From: Setophaga petechia
Lineage: Eukaryota > Chordata > Aves > Passeriformes > Parulidae
DNA length: 64,000 nucleotides
Direction of reading: 5' to 3'
Assembly: GCA_024362935.1 (NCBI GenBank)
Contig: JANCRA010000174.1
Location: forward strand, 186,001-250,000
This document shows positions 10,913-22,259 of this stretch, piece by piece; position 1 is the first letter of the stretch; every line of letters begins with the position of its first letter. The translations under genes were made by a program, and so were the position numbers. A model generated the notes under the pieces. The model was not told where the DNA came from. It made no database searches and worked only from the letters and a program-made list of their open reading frames with translations.

Positions 10913-11595
10913 TGAGAGGGTGGGAGCAGCTCCTGCTCCATCCAATTCCAGGGTGGGAGCAGCTCCTGCTCCATCCAATTCCAGGAGCAGCTCCTGCTCC
11001 ATCCAATTCCAGGGTGGGAGCATTTCCTGCTCCATCCAATTCCAGGGTGGGACATCTCCTGCTCCATCCAATTCCAGAGTGGGAGCAGCTCCTGCTCCAT
11101 CCAATTCCAGGAGCAGCTCCTGCTCCATCCAATTCCAGGGTGGGAGCAGCTCCTGCTCCATCCAATTCCAGGGTGGGACATCTCCTGCTCCATCCAATTC
11201 CAGAGTGGGAGCATCTCCTGCTCCATCCAATTCCAGGGTGGGAGCAGCTCCTGCTCCATCCAATTCCAGGAGCAGCTCCTGCTCCATCCAATTCCAGGGT
11301 GGGACATCTCCTGCTCCATCCAATTCCAGGGTGGGAGCAGCTCCTGCTCCATCCAATTCCAGGGTGGGAGCAGCTCCTGCTCCATCCAATTCCAGGGTGG
11401 GAGCAGCTCTTGCTCCATCCAATTCCAAGGTGAGAGCATTTCCTGCTCCATCCAATTCCCAGGGTGGGAGCAGCTCCTCCTCCATCCAATTCCAGGGTGG
11501 GAGCAGCTCCTGCTCTATCCAATTCCAGGAGCAGCTCCTGCTCCATCCAATTCCAGAGTGGGAGCAGCTCCTGCTCCATCCAATTCCAGGGTGAC
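10913..11595. repeat. 28/32/33-bp minisatellite with a hairpin in each unit
   Basis: About 22 units of GGAGCAGCTCCTGCTCC plus ATCCAATTCCAGGGTGG. Three length classes (33, 32 and 28 bp) alternate. The 32-bp class reads ACATCTCC instead of AGCAGCTCC, and the 28-bp class lacks GGTGG. The core GGAGCA-GCTCC-TGCTCC is a 6-bp stem with a 5-nt loop. Long open frames on both strands are by-products. Confidence 0.95.
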
Positions 11596-12272
11596 GCTGC
11601 TGTCCTCACCCACACACCTCAGGATTGTGCTTTGGCCCCCACCCAGAGGGGCTTCCAAGCTGATTTTTCCCTTCTGTTGAGCAATTTTGGATTTTCTGGG
11701 TGTTCTTCTGTGCAACAGAGGAGGGGATGAGGGCTCAGCACGTTTTTGGAAGGGTTGGAAGCAAGCCTTGGGTTTGGAATAGAATTGGGAAAGGAGCCCT
11801 CAGCAGTCACCAGCACTTTCTCCTATACCGAGGCAAAAAGAAAGAAATGAACTGAAATTTCACAGAGGTGGCACAAACAGAGTGGAAAGAACAAATGCTG
11901 AGGGGGAGAAAAAAACCCCAGACCAAACCACAAGAGCTGCAGGCAAAGTGGTTCTAGAGAAAGGGCTGGAGCTGAAGTGTGTGACTCAGAGTGTCAGAGG
12001 TTCAATACCATTGCCTCCAATTTAAATCACTCCTGAAAGAAGTGCAAAAAAAAAGGTGATGAAAGAGGCCTAACGCTGTTCCCTGGTCGGAAAAACACAG
12101 CCCACTTGTGCCCTGTGGGGAAGTTTTGCATTTTGGCCAGACAGGGCCCTTCTGGAGCCTGAGTTGTTTTGCAGAGCTGGAGCCACCAGCGGGGAAAGGC
12201 TCCCAGGCCTGAGGAGGATGAGGAGCAGCAGCTCCTGGAGGAAGGCAGCACAGCTGGGGTCACACTCCGAGT
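11596..12272. other. Unique stretch
   Basis: No gene seen. Short A-rich runs occur near 11905 and 12045. A CAGCAGCTCCTGGAGG patch near 12225 resembles the preceding minisatellite core by chance or descent. Confidence 0.4.
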
Positions 12273-12500
12273 TTTGGGGCTTTGGCTGCTCACAGTGACC
12301 CCAAGATGTGCTGGAAATTCTCTTTTCCCAGCCCAGCAGTCAAAGAAGGAGTCAGAACTCTTCATTTTTCTGTCTCAAGGTTGTTTATTGTTTCTTATTT
12401 ATAAAATTCTTTGCTCCAGGACACTGGGAAGGCACAGGCAGGGAATCCCCACAGCAGATGGGGAAGGGGGACTGTTGCTTTGGTTTTTTTAAAGTTTATA
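12273..12500 (-). mobile_element. LTR fragment, family C (3' part)
   Basis: Shares CACAGTGACCCC, TTTTCCCAGCC, AAGAAGGAGTCAG and TCTCAAGGTTGTTTATT in the same order with the complete LTR at 51466-52079, so it is the same family in the same orientation. Only the first ~230 bp (top-strand reading) are present. It stops near 12500, just before the 72-bp satellite. Confidence 0.75.
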
Positions 12501-12514
12501 TTTATCTCATTTGG

Positions 12515-13560
12515 GATTACATCTCACCCCTCCTGATGTGAAATATCCATGGATTCCTTGGGACCAGATGAATTTTTGATGTCTGATCACATCCCATCTC
12601 TCCTGGTGTGAAATATCGTTGGATTAATTTGAGATCAGATGAATCCTGCAATGTTTGATTACTTCCTGTCCTGACTAATGTGAAATATCCATGGAGTCCC
12701 TTGGGTTCAGGTGGATCCTGCAATGTTGGATCACATCCCACCCATCCTGATGTGAAATATCCATGGATTAATTTGAGATCAGGTGAATCCTGCAATATTT
12801 GATTACTTCTCATCCTGACTAATGTGAAATATCCATGGATTAATTTGAGATCAGATGAATCCTGCAATGTTGGATCACATCCCATCCTGACTAATGTGAA
12901 ATACCCAAGGATTCACTGGGACCAGGTGATCCCTGCTCCCCTCCAGGGAAGGTTTCCATCCCTGAGATGCTGTGGGGATATTTAATGTGAAATATCCATG
13001 GATTACCTCGGGTGAATCCTGCAATGTTTGATCACATCCCACCCATCCTGATATGAAATATCCATGGATTCCCTGGGACCAGGTGATCCCTGCTCCCTTC
13101 CAGGGAAGATTTCCATCCCTAAGATGCTGTGGGGATATTTGATTATATCCCATCCATTCTGGTGTGAAATATCCAAGGATTCCCTGGGACCAGATGAATC
13201 TTCAATGTCTGATCACATCCCACCCATCCTGGTGTGAAATACCCAAAGATTCCCTGGGACCAGGTGATCCCTGCTCCCCTCTAGGTTCTGTCCCCATCCC
13301 TGAGATGCTGTGGGGATATTTGATTATATCCCATCTGTCCTGATATGAAATACCCATGGATTCCTGGGGCCAGGTGATCCCTGCTCCTCTCCAGGGAAGG
13401 TTTCCATCCCTGAGATGCTGTGGGGATACTTGATGTGAAATATCCATGGATTGCCTTGGGTGAATCCTGCAATATTTAATCACATCCCATCCCTCCTGAT
13501 ATGAAATACCCAAGGATTCCCTGGGGCCAGGTGATCCCTGCTCCCCTCCAGGGCAGCTTT
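12515..13560. repeat. ~72-bp satellite with a ~135-bp longer variant
   Basis: The landmark TGTGAAATATCCATGGATT recurs about every 72 bp from 12536. Other words are GATCACATCCCAT, GATGAATCCTGCAATGTT and GATCCCTGCTCCCCTCCAGG. From about 12920 some units include an extra block (TTTCCATCCCTGAGATGCTG, TGGGGATATTT) giving ~135-bp periods. A stray unit lies at 15367. Confidence 0.9.
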
Positions 13561-13945
13561 CCCCCCTTCCCGAGCTCTGTAAATCCCCCAGGTGCTGCCG
13601 CAGACGCTGCAGCTCTCCCTGTCAGCTCCGCAGCTTTCCCCGTGCCCTAATTAAGAGCAGCAATCCAATTAGCGCCTGATCCCGCCCTGGTGCAGCCCTG
13701 CGCGGACGCTGGTGACGGCACCGAGCGGTGCTGAAATCCCTGCCCGGATGGTGGAACGCATTTCTGGGCAATGCCGAGCCTGGCTGCTCCCATGGGGACC
13801 GCAGATGTTCCTGCCCCGGGTTTCCTCCTGCAGGGAAGCAGCGAGGGAAGGGCTGCTGCTGCTGGATTTGTTTATTTGCACAGATGCTCTGCAGAGAGGA
13901 GCTGGGAATGATATTTCAGTGAGGCCCCTCCAGGCAGACTGGTGA
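13561..13945. promoter_or_regulatory. Unique CpG-containing island with homeodomain-like words
   Basis: Unlike the flanking arrays this island holds several CpGs (GCGCGGACGCTGG, GCACCGAGCGG) and the words CCCTAATTAAG and CCAATTAGCGCC. It could be a conserved element, but it is too short and CpG-poor for a convincing promoter. Confidence 0.25.
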
Positions 13946-13949
13946 TGGT

Positions 13950-14768
13950 CTAGAAATGGAGTTTCCTTGATTTGGAAGTGGAGTTTCCTTGATTTAGAAA
14001 TGGAGTTTCCTTAGTTTAGAAATGGAATTTCCTTGATTTAGAAATGGAGTTTCCCTGATTTAGGAATGGAGTTTTCTAGATTTGGAAACAGTGTTTCCTT
14101 GATTTAGGAATGGAGTTTCCTTGATTTAGGAATGGAATTTCCTTGATTTAGAAGCAGAGTTTCCTTGATTTAGAAGTGGAGTTTCCTTCATTTGGAAATG
14201 GAGTTTCCTTGATTTGGAAGTGGAGTTTCCCTGACTTAGAAGCGAAGTTTCCTTGATTTGGAAGTGGAATTTCCTTGATTTGGAAATGGATTTTCCTTGA
14301 TTTAGAAATGGAGTTTCCATGATTTAGAAATGAAGTTTCCTTGATTTAGAAGTGGTTTCCTTGATATAGAAGTGAAGTTTCCTTGATTTAGAAGTGGAGT
14401 TTTCTTCATTTGGAAATGGAGTTTCCTTGATTTATGAATGGAGTTTCCTTGATTTATGAATGGAGTTTCCTTGATTTAGGAATGGAGTTTCCTTGATTTA
14501 GAAATGGAGTTTCCTTGATTTGGAAGCGGAGTTTCCTTGATTAAAAATGGAAATTCCTTGATGTAGAAGTGGAGTTTCCTTGATTTAGAAATGGAGTTTC
14601 CTCGACTTAGAAGCGAAGTTTCCTTGATTTGGAAGTGGAGTTTCCTTGATTTAGGAATGGAGTTTCCTTCATTTGGAAATGGAGTTTCCTTGATTTAGAA
14701 GAAGAGTTTTCTTGATTTATGAATGGAGTTTCCTTGATTTAGGAATGAAGTTTCCTTGATTTAGGAAT
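13950..14768. repeat. 22-bp minisatellite, about 37 copies
   Basis: The unit is built of GATTTAGAAATGG followed by AGTTTCCTT, with variants GGAAGTGG, GGAATGG and GAAGCGAAG. The period of 22 bp is clear at 14101, 14123 and onward. The bottom strand reads as repeated AAGGAAACTCC words. Confidence 0.95.
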
Positions 14769-15012
14769 TTTGGAGCAGCTCTGAGCAGCCCCTGCTTGGC
14801 TCCAGCTGGGAATTGCTGGTGCTGGCTCTGCAGTGAGCCTGGGGTGCCAGGATGTGGAACTGGGCATGGCAATGAATTGGCTCCTAAAAATTGAAAATTT
14901 CTGGTGTGGAATGCTGGAAATCAGTGCCCTTGGGGCTCATCCCACAGGTGTGCATGTTATATGTGCTTTTGACATGAATGTGCATGTCTGTAGTGTGTGT
15001 ACATAGGCAGGA

Positions 15013-15366
15013 TGCACATTTATATTTATATTTATATTTATATTTATATTTATATTTATATTTATATTTATATTTATATTTATTTATATTCATAATTATA
15101 TTTATATTTATAATTACAGCTATAGCTATAGTTATATATCTATAATCTATAATTTACATTTACATATATTTATATTTATATTTATATTTATATTTATATT
15201 TAGCTGTTGTTATAGTTACACCTATATTCTACATATTAATTATCTGTATATTCATGTTTATATGTATACCTATATATATACTTCGATGTATATTTTAATA
15301 TGTATAGGTATATGTTTATATTTATATACATACATCATTATAATAAAATATATTTCTATTTAAAAT
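15013..15366. repeat. (TTTATA)n tract passing into degenerate AT-rich DNA
   Basis: About 11 clean TTTATA hexamers at 15018-15085, a second run at 15165-15200, and degenerate AT-rich sequence to 15366. The 244 bp before it (14769-15012) is unique with nothing recognisable. Confidence 0.9.
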
Positions 15367-15442
15367 GTTTGATCACATCCCATCCCTCCTGATGTGAGAT
15401 ATCCGTGGATTCCCTGGGATCAGGTGAATCCTGCAATATTCT
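15367..15442. repeat. Stray single unit of the 72-bp satellite
   Basis: GTTTGATCACATCCCATCCC, TCCTGATGTGAGATATCCG and GTGAATCCTGCAATATT match the unit of the array ending at 13560. The stray copy is separated from the array by a unique island, the 22-bp minisatellite and the AT tract, and it begins exactly at the edge of the AT tract. Confidence 0.85.
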
Positions 15443-15454
15443 GTGGGATCCAGC

Positions 15455-16040
15455 TGGGCTAAACCAGGGGAGGGCATGGGGGGGGTTAAGGCTGGGGGTG
15501 TTTGGGGGGAATTTGGGGGGTCAGGGGCGGGTTGGGGGTGTCAGGGTGCAGCATCACCATGGTCTTGTAGAAGGGGCAGAACCTGGGTGGGATCTAGGGG
15601 GGATCAGGATGGGGGTTTGTGGGAGTTTTGGGGTATTTGGGGGATCAGGGGTGGAATTTGGGGGGTCAGGAGTGGGTTGGGGGTGTCAAGGTGCAGCATG
15701 GCCACGGTCTTGTAGAAGGGGCAGAACCTGGGAGGGCCTGGGGGGATCAGGATGGAGGTTTGGGGAGGTTTTGGGGTATTTGAGGGGTCAGAGATGGAAT
15801 TTGGGGGTGTCAGGGTGCAGCATCACCACGGTCTGGTAGAAGAGGCAGAACCTGGAGGGGTCAGGATGGGAGTTTGGGGGTGTTTGGGAGGATCAGGGAG
15901 GGAATTTGGGGGGTAAGGAGAGGGTTGGGGGTGTCAGGGTGCAGCATCACCATGGTGTTGTGGAAGGGGCAGAACCTGGGGGGTCAGGATGGGGGTTTGG
16001 GGTGTTTGGGGGGTCAATAGGGAATTAGAGGAATTAGGGG
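15455..16040. repeat. G-rich minisatellite, ~125-145 bp units
   Basis: The landmark GGTGCAGCATCACCATGG or GGTGCAGCATGGCCACGG recurs near 15546, 15689, 15814 and 15937. Between landmarks lie runs of 4 to 8 G separated by short spacers (TTTGGGGGGTCAGG, GGGTTGGGGGTG). On the top strand this meets the usual G-quadruplex pattern many times over. Confidence 0.9.
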
Positions 16041-17195
16041 GGTGTCAGGGTGGTCCCACCCAGCAGCAGCCCAACTTTTTGGGCTCGGTATTAACCAGGC
16101 TGGAGCTGGGTGTGGCACCCTGAACCTGCCAGCCCAGAGCTGCTCAAATTCCCTGAAATTCCCTCTGTGCCCACCTGCCCTGGGAAAAACAGGAAAAGGC
16201 ACCAAATGAGCAAAGCCACAGCACCATTCCCTTGGTTTGAGCTTGGGTTTGGAGGGTTTGGAGCCACCATTCCCTTGGTTTGAACTTGGGTTTGGCATCC
16301 CAGGCTGCTGCTGTGGGGGAAACCAGAAGGGAAAAAAGGAAGGGGTGAGATTTAAAGCTCAGGGCTTCCCTTTGCATTGTTATCCTCTCCCCATGGTGGA
16401 AAAAGACTCCAAAATAAACTCCAAAGCCATTTTCCTGCAGGATTAAATTAGCCTGAAGGGATGGCAGGCACAGAACTGCCCAGCTCTTCATGTTTTGTGT
16501 CGGGCCAGACAAATTTGTGTGGAATTTGGGAATTTGAGTGCCTGGTGGAGCTGAGGGATGAATTTCCATGGGAATGCAGCTGTGGCACATCTCCTGTGGC
16601 TTGGCAGGTCCCTCGTGGTGACAAGGCTGCTCCAGCAGCACTGAAATGCTTTCAGGTGGTTCTTGTGTGGCTCTGCTTTTGTCCTGCTGGAAAAAATCCC
16701 AAGCAAAACCTCAAAAGCCAGCCCCAGGATGTGATAATTGGAGCTGGGATTGTCTCAGCCGTAAATTTCAGGTTTTCTGAGGAGGGAGGGATATTCCTGC
16801 ACCTGGGGGATCAGTGTTGGTGGGAATGATGGGGAGAAGCCCAAAGGGCTGAGGAATGAGGTGGAGAAAGGGAGAAAATCCAGATTTTCTGGGAATCTTG
16901 AAACCTGTGTGAAAGGAAAAGGTGAAAAATTAGGGGATTGATTATGGAGAAGTTTATAAAGACAATTAAATATGAAATCTAGAAACTCAAGCTACTCCAT
17001 GGAGCTTTAGGAAGGAAAAATTTCCTCCAGAAGGGCACCAGGAATTCCAAGGGAATGGGAATGAAACCTCCCCAAGCTGCACCCACCTGGCTGCACTGCT
17101 CCAACCAACCCTGCTGTAAAAAATGCAATTATCCTTCAAAATTGTGGATTCAAAGTCATTTTGGCAAGGCTGGTCGGGCAGACAAGGGGAACACA
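16041..17195. other. Unique stretch with one short duplication
   Basis: A CATTCCCTTGGTTTGA word is duplicated at about 16224 and 16268 with GGGTTTGG after each. No gene, RNA or array otherwise. Confidence 0.45.
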
Positions 17196-17625
17196 GAGGG
17201 ATTATTTTAATATTATTTTAATATTATTTTAATATTATTTTAATATTATTTTAATATTATTTTAATATTATATTTAGATTATTTTAATATTTTTGTATTA
17301 TTTTGATATTATTTTGATATTATTTTTGTATTATTTTAATATTATTTTTGTATTATTTTTGTATTATTTTTGTATTATTTTGATATTATTTTGATATTAT
17401 TTTGATATTATTTTGATATTATTTTGATATTATTTTGATATTATTTTTGTATTATTTTAATATTATTTTTATATTATTTTAATATTATTTTTGTATTATT
17501 TTAATATTATTTTAATATTATTTTTGTATTATTTTTGTATTATTTTGATCTTATTTTGATATTATTTTATATTATTTTATATTATTTTTATATTCTTTTT
17601 ACATTATTATTATTTTACCCAGAAT
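17196..17625. repeat. 11-bp ATTATTTTAAT microsatellite
   Basis: About 38 units of ATTATTTTAAT, ATTATTTTGAT or ATTATTTTTGT. The variants are grouped in runs, as expected of slippage or unequal exchange. It is almost free of C. Confidence 0.95.
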
Positions 17626-18134
17626 TCTTTATTTTACTCAGAATTCTTTATTTTACCCAGAACTGTTTGTTCCTCTCTCCTGTGCTTCCGTTCTTGTGGA
17701 TTCCTGATCCTTGACTGCTAAAATCCCCCAGGTGCCCATGACCTGAACCTTTCCTTGTTTGCTCCTGGCTCTTCTTCAGCCAAGCCCTGCTCCTGCTGCC
17801 CCTTTGGGGCTGCTTTGGGATGGAGCTCTGCACGCCCAGGGTTGTTTTTTGGGAAGGAAAGAAAGGATTGGAGCTGGTGAAAAGGTGGGGAATGGGAAAG
17901 GTGGGGAATGTGAGATGGAGCTTGGGGTGGGGCTGGGTTTGGTTGGTTGGGGCTGTCAGGAAAATGAATCCACAAAGAGCAAAGGTTTGTGTCCAAAAAG
18001 GAGACAGAGGAGTCCTGGAACTTTACTGGGATACAGGGAGAGGCCATGGGGCATTGCCCTGGGGTCTCTCACATTTTTGGAGGATGCAGCCTCCTTTTTA
18101 TCCCAATTTCCAGCCACGTTTCCCTTCTCTCTGT
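17626..18134. other. Unique stretch
   Basis: No gene recognised. Top and bottom frames of ~100 to 147 codons in 17718-18202 overlap each other and lack domains. Confidence 0.4.
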
Positions 18135-18371
18135 CCCCATTTCTGAGGTGCTTGAGAGTTACAGACTTCCCAAATCACCTGATACCAGAGATTCCCCTCT
18201 AATGTACAACCCTTCCTTTTAATTTTTAATTCTTATGGAATTTAGGGGTCTTTCCCCATTTCTGAGGTACTTGAGAGGTTCAGACTTCCCAAATCACCTG
18301 ACACCAGAGATTCCCCTCTAATGTATAACCCTCCCTTTTCATTTTTAATTCTTACTGAATTTAGGGGTTTT
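18135..18371. repeat. 119-bp tandem duplication
   Basis: Copy 1 (18135-18253) and copy 2 (18254-18371) both start CCCCATTTCTGAGG and share CAGACTTCCCAAATCACCTG, GAGATTCCCCTCTAATGTA and GAATTTAGGGG. They differ at about ten positions. Confidence 0.9.
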
Positions 18372-18597
18372 TCTTCCCCATTGATTCTTTCATCTTTCAA
18401 TGTCTAATTCCGTTTACCAGCAAACCTAAAGTTTATTTGTAAAAGCAAATATATTTTTCCATTCATCAATCAGTGGAATCCTTCCCATTGTTTCTTTATC
18501 TGGTTTTACCTACAGCTGGTTTGGAAAGACAAATCCCCCATTCCTCCCAGGGCTGGTGCAGCTTCCCCTTCCTGCTGTGGGGCTGGTCCCACTGGAG

Positions 18598-19165
18598 CAG
18601 ATCCCAAACTGCCTGGATCAACCTCTGGATCCAATCCCAGATCCCAAACTCTGTGGATCAACCTGCGAATCCAATCCCAGATCCCAAACTCTGTGGATCA
18701 ACCTGCGAATCCAATCCCAGATCCCAAACTCCCTGGATCAATCCCAGATCCAATGCCAGATCCCAAACTCCCTGGATCAACCTGTGGATCCAATCCCAGA
18801 TCCCAAACTCCCTGGATCAATCCCAGATCCCAAACTGCCTGGATCAATCCCAGATCCAATCCCAGATCCAATCCCAGATCCCAAACTCCCTGGATCAAGC
18901 TGTGAATCCAATCCCAGATCCCAAACTCCCTGGATCAACAGGTGGATCCCAAATCCCAGATCCCAAACTCTGTGGATCCAATCCCAGATCCCAAACTCCC
19001 TGGATCAATCCCAGATCCCAAACTCCCTGGATCAATCCCAGATCCAATCCCAGATCCCAAACTCTGTGGATCAACCTGCGAATCCAATCCCAGATCCCAA
19101 ACTCTGTGGATCCAATCCCAGATCCCAAACTCCCTGGATCCACCTGTGGATCCAAACTGTCACCC
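18598..19165. repeat. Minisatellite of GATCCCAAACTCC units (24/36 bp)
   Basis: CCCAGATCCCAAACTCC, CTGGATCAATCCCAGATCC and TGTGGATCAACCTGCGAATC words alternate in periods of about 24, 36 and 40 bp. All are multiples of 3 or 4, so long frames stay open. One 434-codon top-strand frame (18473-19777) runs through this array and the next. Confidence 0.9.
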
Positions 19166-19225
19166 ACAGCTGCCAGCCCCTCACACATCTTTGGGCAGAG
19201 TGACCAGCCCAGAGTGGAGCTCTCA

Positions 19226-19770
19226 GGTTTTTCAGTCCTTTCCCATTCCTTTTCAGTCCTTTTCCCTTCCTTTTCACCCCTTTTCCATTCCTTTTCAGTC
19301 CTTTTCCATTCCTTTTCACCCCTTTTCCATTCTTTTCAGTCCTTTTCCATTCTTTTCAGTCCTTTTCCATTCCTTTTCAGCCCTTTTCCATTCCTTTTCA
19401 GTCCTTTTCCATTCTTTTTCAGTCCTTTTCCATTCCTTTTCAGCCCTTTTCCATTCCTTTTCAGCCCTTTTCCATTCTTTTTCAGCCCTTTTCCATTCCT
19501 TTTCACCCCTTTTCCATTCCTTTTCAGCCCTTTTCCATTCCTTTTCAGTCCTTTTCCATTCCTTTTCAGCCCTTTTCCATTCCTTTTCAGTCCTTTTCCG
19601 TTCCTTTTCAGCCCTTTTCCATTCCTTTTCAGCCCTTTTCCGTTCCTTTTCAGCCCTTTTCCATTCCTTTTCAGCCCTTTTCCGTTCCTTTTCAGCCCTT
19701 TTCCGTTCCTTTTCAGCCCTTTTCCATTCCTTTTCAGTCCTTTTCCATTTCTTTTCAGTCCTTCAATTAA
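19226..19770. repeat. 21-bp pyrimidine-rich minisatellite, about 25 copies
   Basis: The unit is TTTTCAGCCC or TTTTCAGTCC followed by TTTTCCATTCC (21 bp). It is strongly strand-asymmetric, with almost all purines limited to CAG and CAT. The 7-residue Phe/Ser repeat and its Lys/Gly reverse-strand counterpart are period artefacts. Confidence 0.95.
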
Positions 19771-20437
19771 CGCCTGATCCCCCTGCTCCATCCAACCCCT
19801 CTGCCCCCCTGTTCGTGTGTTCCCACTGGGAGCAGCTCCCTGGGGCTGTGTCTGTGTGGTTCAGGCTCAGCTGGGCTGTGCCCGTGGCCACACCTCTGGA
19901 ATTGCAAAGTTTCCTTTTTTTTCCTTCCCCTTTTTCCTCCCGTTTCACGTCAAACCAGCAGACGCCCGTCACCCTCCTCAGCCCCGGCTCTGATGCAAAC
20001 TTTTTCCACCTGGCCGAGTCAGGCCTTCAAAAATATAAATAAATAGGAAAAGAAAATGGGAAAAAAAAAAAAAGAAAAAAAAAAAAAAAAAGAGATTTTT
20101 TAAGAGATATTTTTACAGCCATGACACAGAGGAGGGTGACACACTGGCTGTGCTCCGTGGGTGGGAGCAGGGCTGGTTCCTGTTGTTCTTGTCCCTGGGC
20201 CCAGCATTACCCGTGGCCACCTTGTTTTGGGGTCTGGTGATGGTGGGGGGCACAGCCCCGGGGGGCTGGGGGGGTTTGGGGGTGGGTGGTGCTGCAGGGG
20301 TGGTTTGTGCCCCCAAATTGGGGATGTTTTATTTCCTTCATTGTCCCGTTCTGCTGCAATTCCAGCTTCACATGTGCACGTGTCCATCTGAGGGGCCTGG
20401 TGCTCAGGGGGGGACTGGGGATGGAGGGAGACAGGCA
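19771..20437. other. Unique stretch with an A tract at 20059-20096
   Basis: The A tract is nearly pure A over ~38 bp. Nothing gene-like or LINE-like precedes it, so I do not call it a retroposed tail. Confidence 0.4.
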
Positions 20438-21465
20438 GGGGGATTGGGGTGGGATGGGAGTGGGATGGAGGTGGAAGGGAAGTGGGATTGGGGTGGGATT
20501 GGGGTGGATGGAGGTGGGATGGAGGTGGATGGGAAATGGGTGGGATTGGGGTGGGATTAGGGTGTAAGGGAAGTGGGATGGGGGTGGGATTGGGGTGGAA
20601 GGGAAGTGGGATTGGGGTGGGATTGGGGTGGGATGGGAGTGGGATGGGAGTGGGATGGAGTGGGACTGAGGTGGAAGGAAAATGGGTGGGATTGGGGTGG
20701 GATTGGGGTGTAAGGGAAGTGGGATGGGGGTGGGATTGGGGTGGAAGGGAAGTGGGATTGGGGTGGGATTGGGGTGGGATGGGAGTGGGATGGGAGTGGG
20801 ATGGAGTGGGACTGAGGTGGAAGGGAAATGGGTGGGATTGGGGTGGGATTGGGGTGTAAGGGAAGTGGGATGGAGGTGGGATGGAGCTGGGATTGAGGTG
20901 GAAAAGAAGTGGGATTGGGGTGGGATGGAGGTGGGATTGGGGTGGATGGGAAGTGGGGTGGAGGTGGAAGGGAAATGGGTGGGATGGAGGTGGGATTGGG
21001 GTGTAAAAGAAGTGGGATGGAGGTGGGATGGAGGTGGAAGGGAAGTGGGATGGGGTGGAATTGGGGTGGGATGGAGGTGAATACAGGTGGGATGAAGGTG
21101 GAATGGAAGTGGGATGGAGGTGGATGGAAAATGGGTGGGATTGGGGTGTAAGGGAAGTGGGATGGAGGTGGGATGGAGCTGGGATTGAGGTGGAAAGGAA
21201 GTGGGATTGGGGTGGATGGAGGTGGGATGGGAGTGGGATTAGGGTGGGATTGAGGTGGAAGGAAAGTGGGATTGGGGTGGGATGGGAAGTGGGGTGGAGG
21301 TGGATGGAGGTGGAAGGAAGGAAGGAAGGAAGGAAGGGAAAGAAGGGAAAGAAAGAGAAAGATGTGATTGGGGTGGGGTGGGAGTGAGATTGGGGTGGGA
21401 TGGAGGTGGATGGGAAGTGGGGTGGAGGTGGATGAAGGTGGGATTGAGATGGGATTAGGGTGGGA
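20438..21465. repeat. G-rich minisatellite (GGGATTGGGGT-type) with higher-order blocks
   Basis: The basic words GGGATTGGGGT, GGGATGGAGGT and GGAAGGGAAGT repeat every ~10-12 bp for 1 kb. Larger blocks recur: GGGGTGTAAGGGAAGTGGGA appears near 20558, 20705, 20850 and 21143, showing a ~148-bp period and its double. The 459-codon bottom-strand Pro/His/Ser frame is a by-product. Near the end a GGAA tetranucleotide run (about 21314-21340) interrupts it. Confidence 0.92.
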
Positions 21466-22259
21466 AGTAAGAAATTCATCCTTTTATACCAAGGAGTTCT
21501 TCAGGCAGACAGAACCCAGGGCAGCCTCCTGATTTTTCATGGATTTCTCTCCCATGTGACAGCAGGGGTGACATGGACACAAAAAAGCTGCTGGGACCCA
21601 GCCTGGCGTGTCCATCCTGATCCAATCAGGCTCTGTCACAAAAATAACCCAAAGGTTTCATTGCAGGGCAAAGCCAGAGAGATTCCCAGCTCTCCTCAGA
21701 GGAAAAACCAACCCTGCACTGAAAGGGTTTCTGCAGGACCCACCTTGTAAAAGAAATGAGATTGGTAACGAGGCTTTTACCTTTTTTTTAAAAATTTTTT
21801 TGGGTAAATCCAAGTGAAAGCAGGAGTGTGACGAGGACCTGGGAGAGTGTATGCCATGGAATATTCCTGCAGCACTCGGGGCTGTGGTTTATTTTACTGG
21901 TGCTGACTAGTTCAAGGCACATTTTAGTCAATAAATATGAGATATGAGGTCACCCCGGCACGGAGCTGTGAGCCTGTCTGCATCCCTCACAGCTGGGCTG
22001 TAACCTTTTAACTGGAGTCTGCCTCGGTGGGGAGTCCCCATAAAACCAGGGAAAAACAGGGCCAGCATCCCCTGCTCGTGGTGGGGGACCAGGGCTGGGA
22101 GCACCACGGGGCTCAGGGACGCAGGGAGAGCTCAGGGCTTTGCTGGGCCCATCCTCTCCCCGTTTTCCAGGGAGCCTGAGCTGCCCTGTGGGTGCAGGAA
22201 TGGAGCAGCACGTCCCACATCCCATCCTTTCACAGGGAGTTTTCCTGGTTTTTCACACA
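21466..22259. other. Unique stretch
   Basis: No array or gene. An AT-rich T run at 21781-21802 and the word TCAATAAATATGAGATATGA near 21929 are the only distinctive parts. Confidence 0.4.

Noticed and set aside
11999..12009. tRNA T-loop-like GGTTCAATACC
   Set aside because: No A-box, no acceptor stem pairing and no anticodon arm at the right distance.
20059..20096. Poly-A tail of a processed pseudogene (also 32588-32610 and 55037-55112)
   Set aside because: No gene-like or LINE-like body precedes the A tracts. The one at 55037 is an expansion within a duplicated module.
20100..21479. 459-codon Pro/His/Ser-rich frame on the bottom strand
   Set aside because: It is composed of G-rich minisatellite units, with no domain or start context. 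Several competing frames are open on the top strand.
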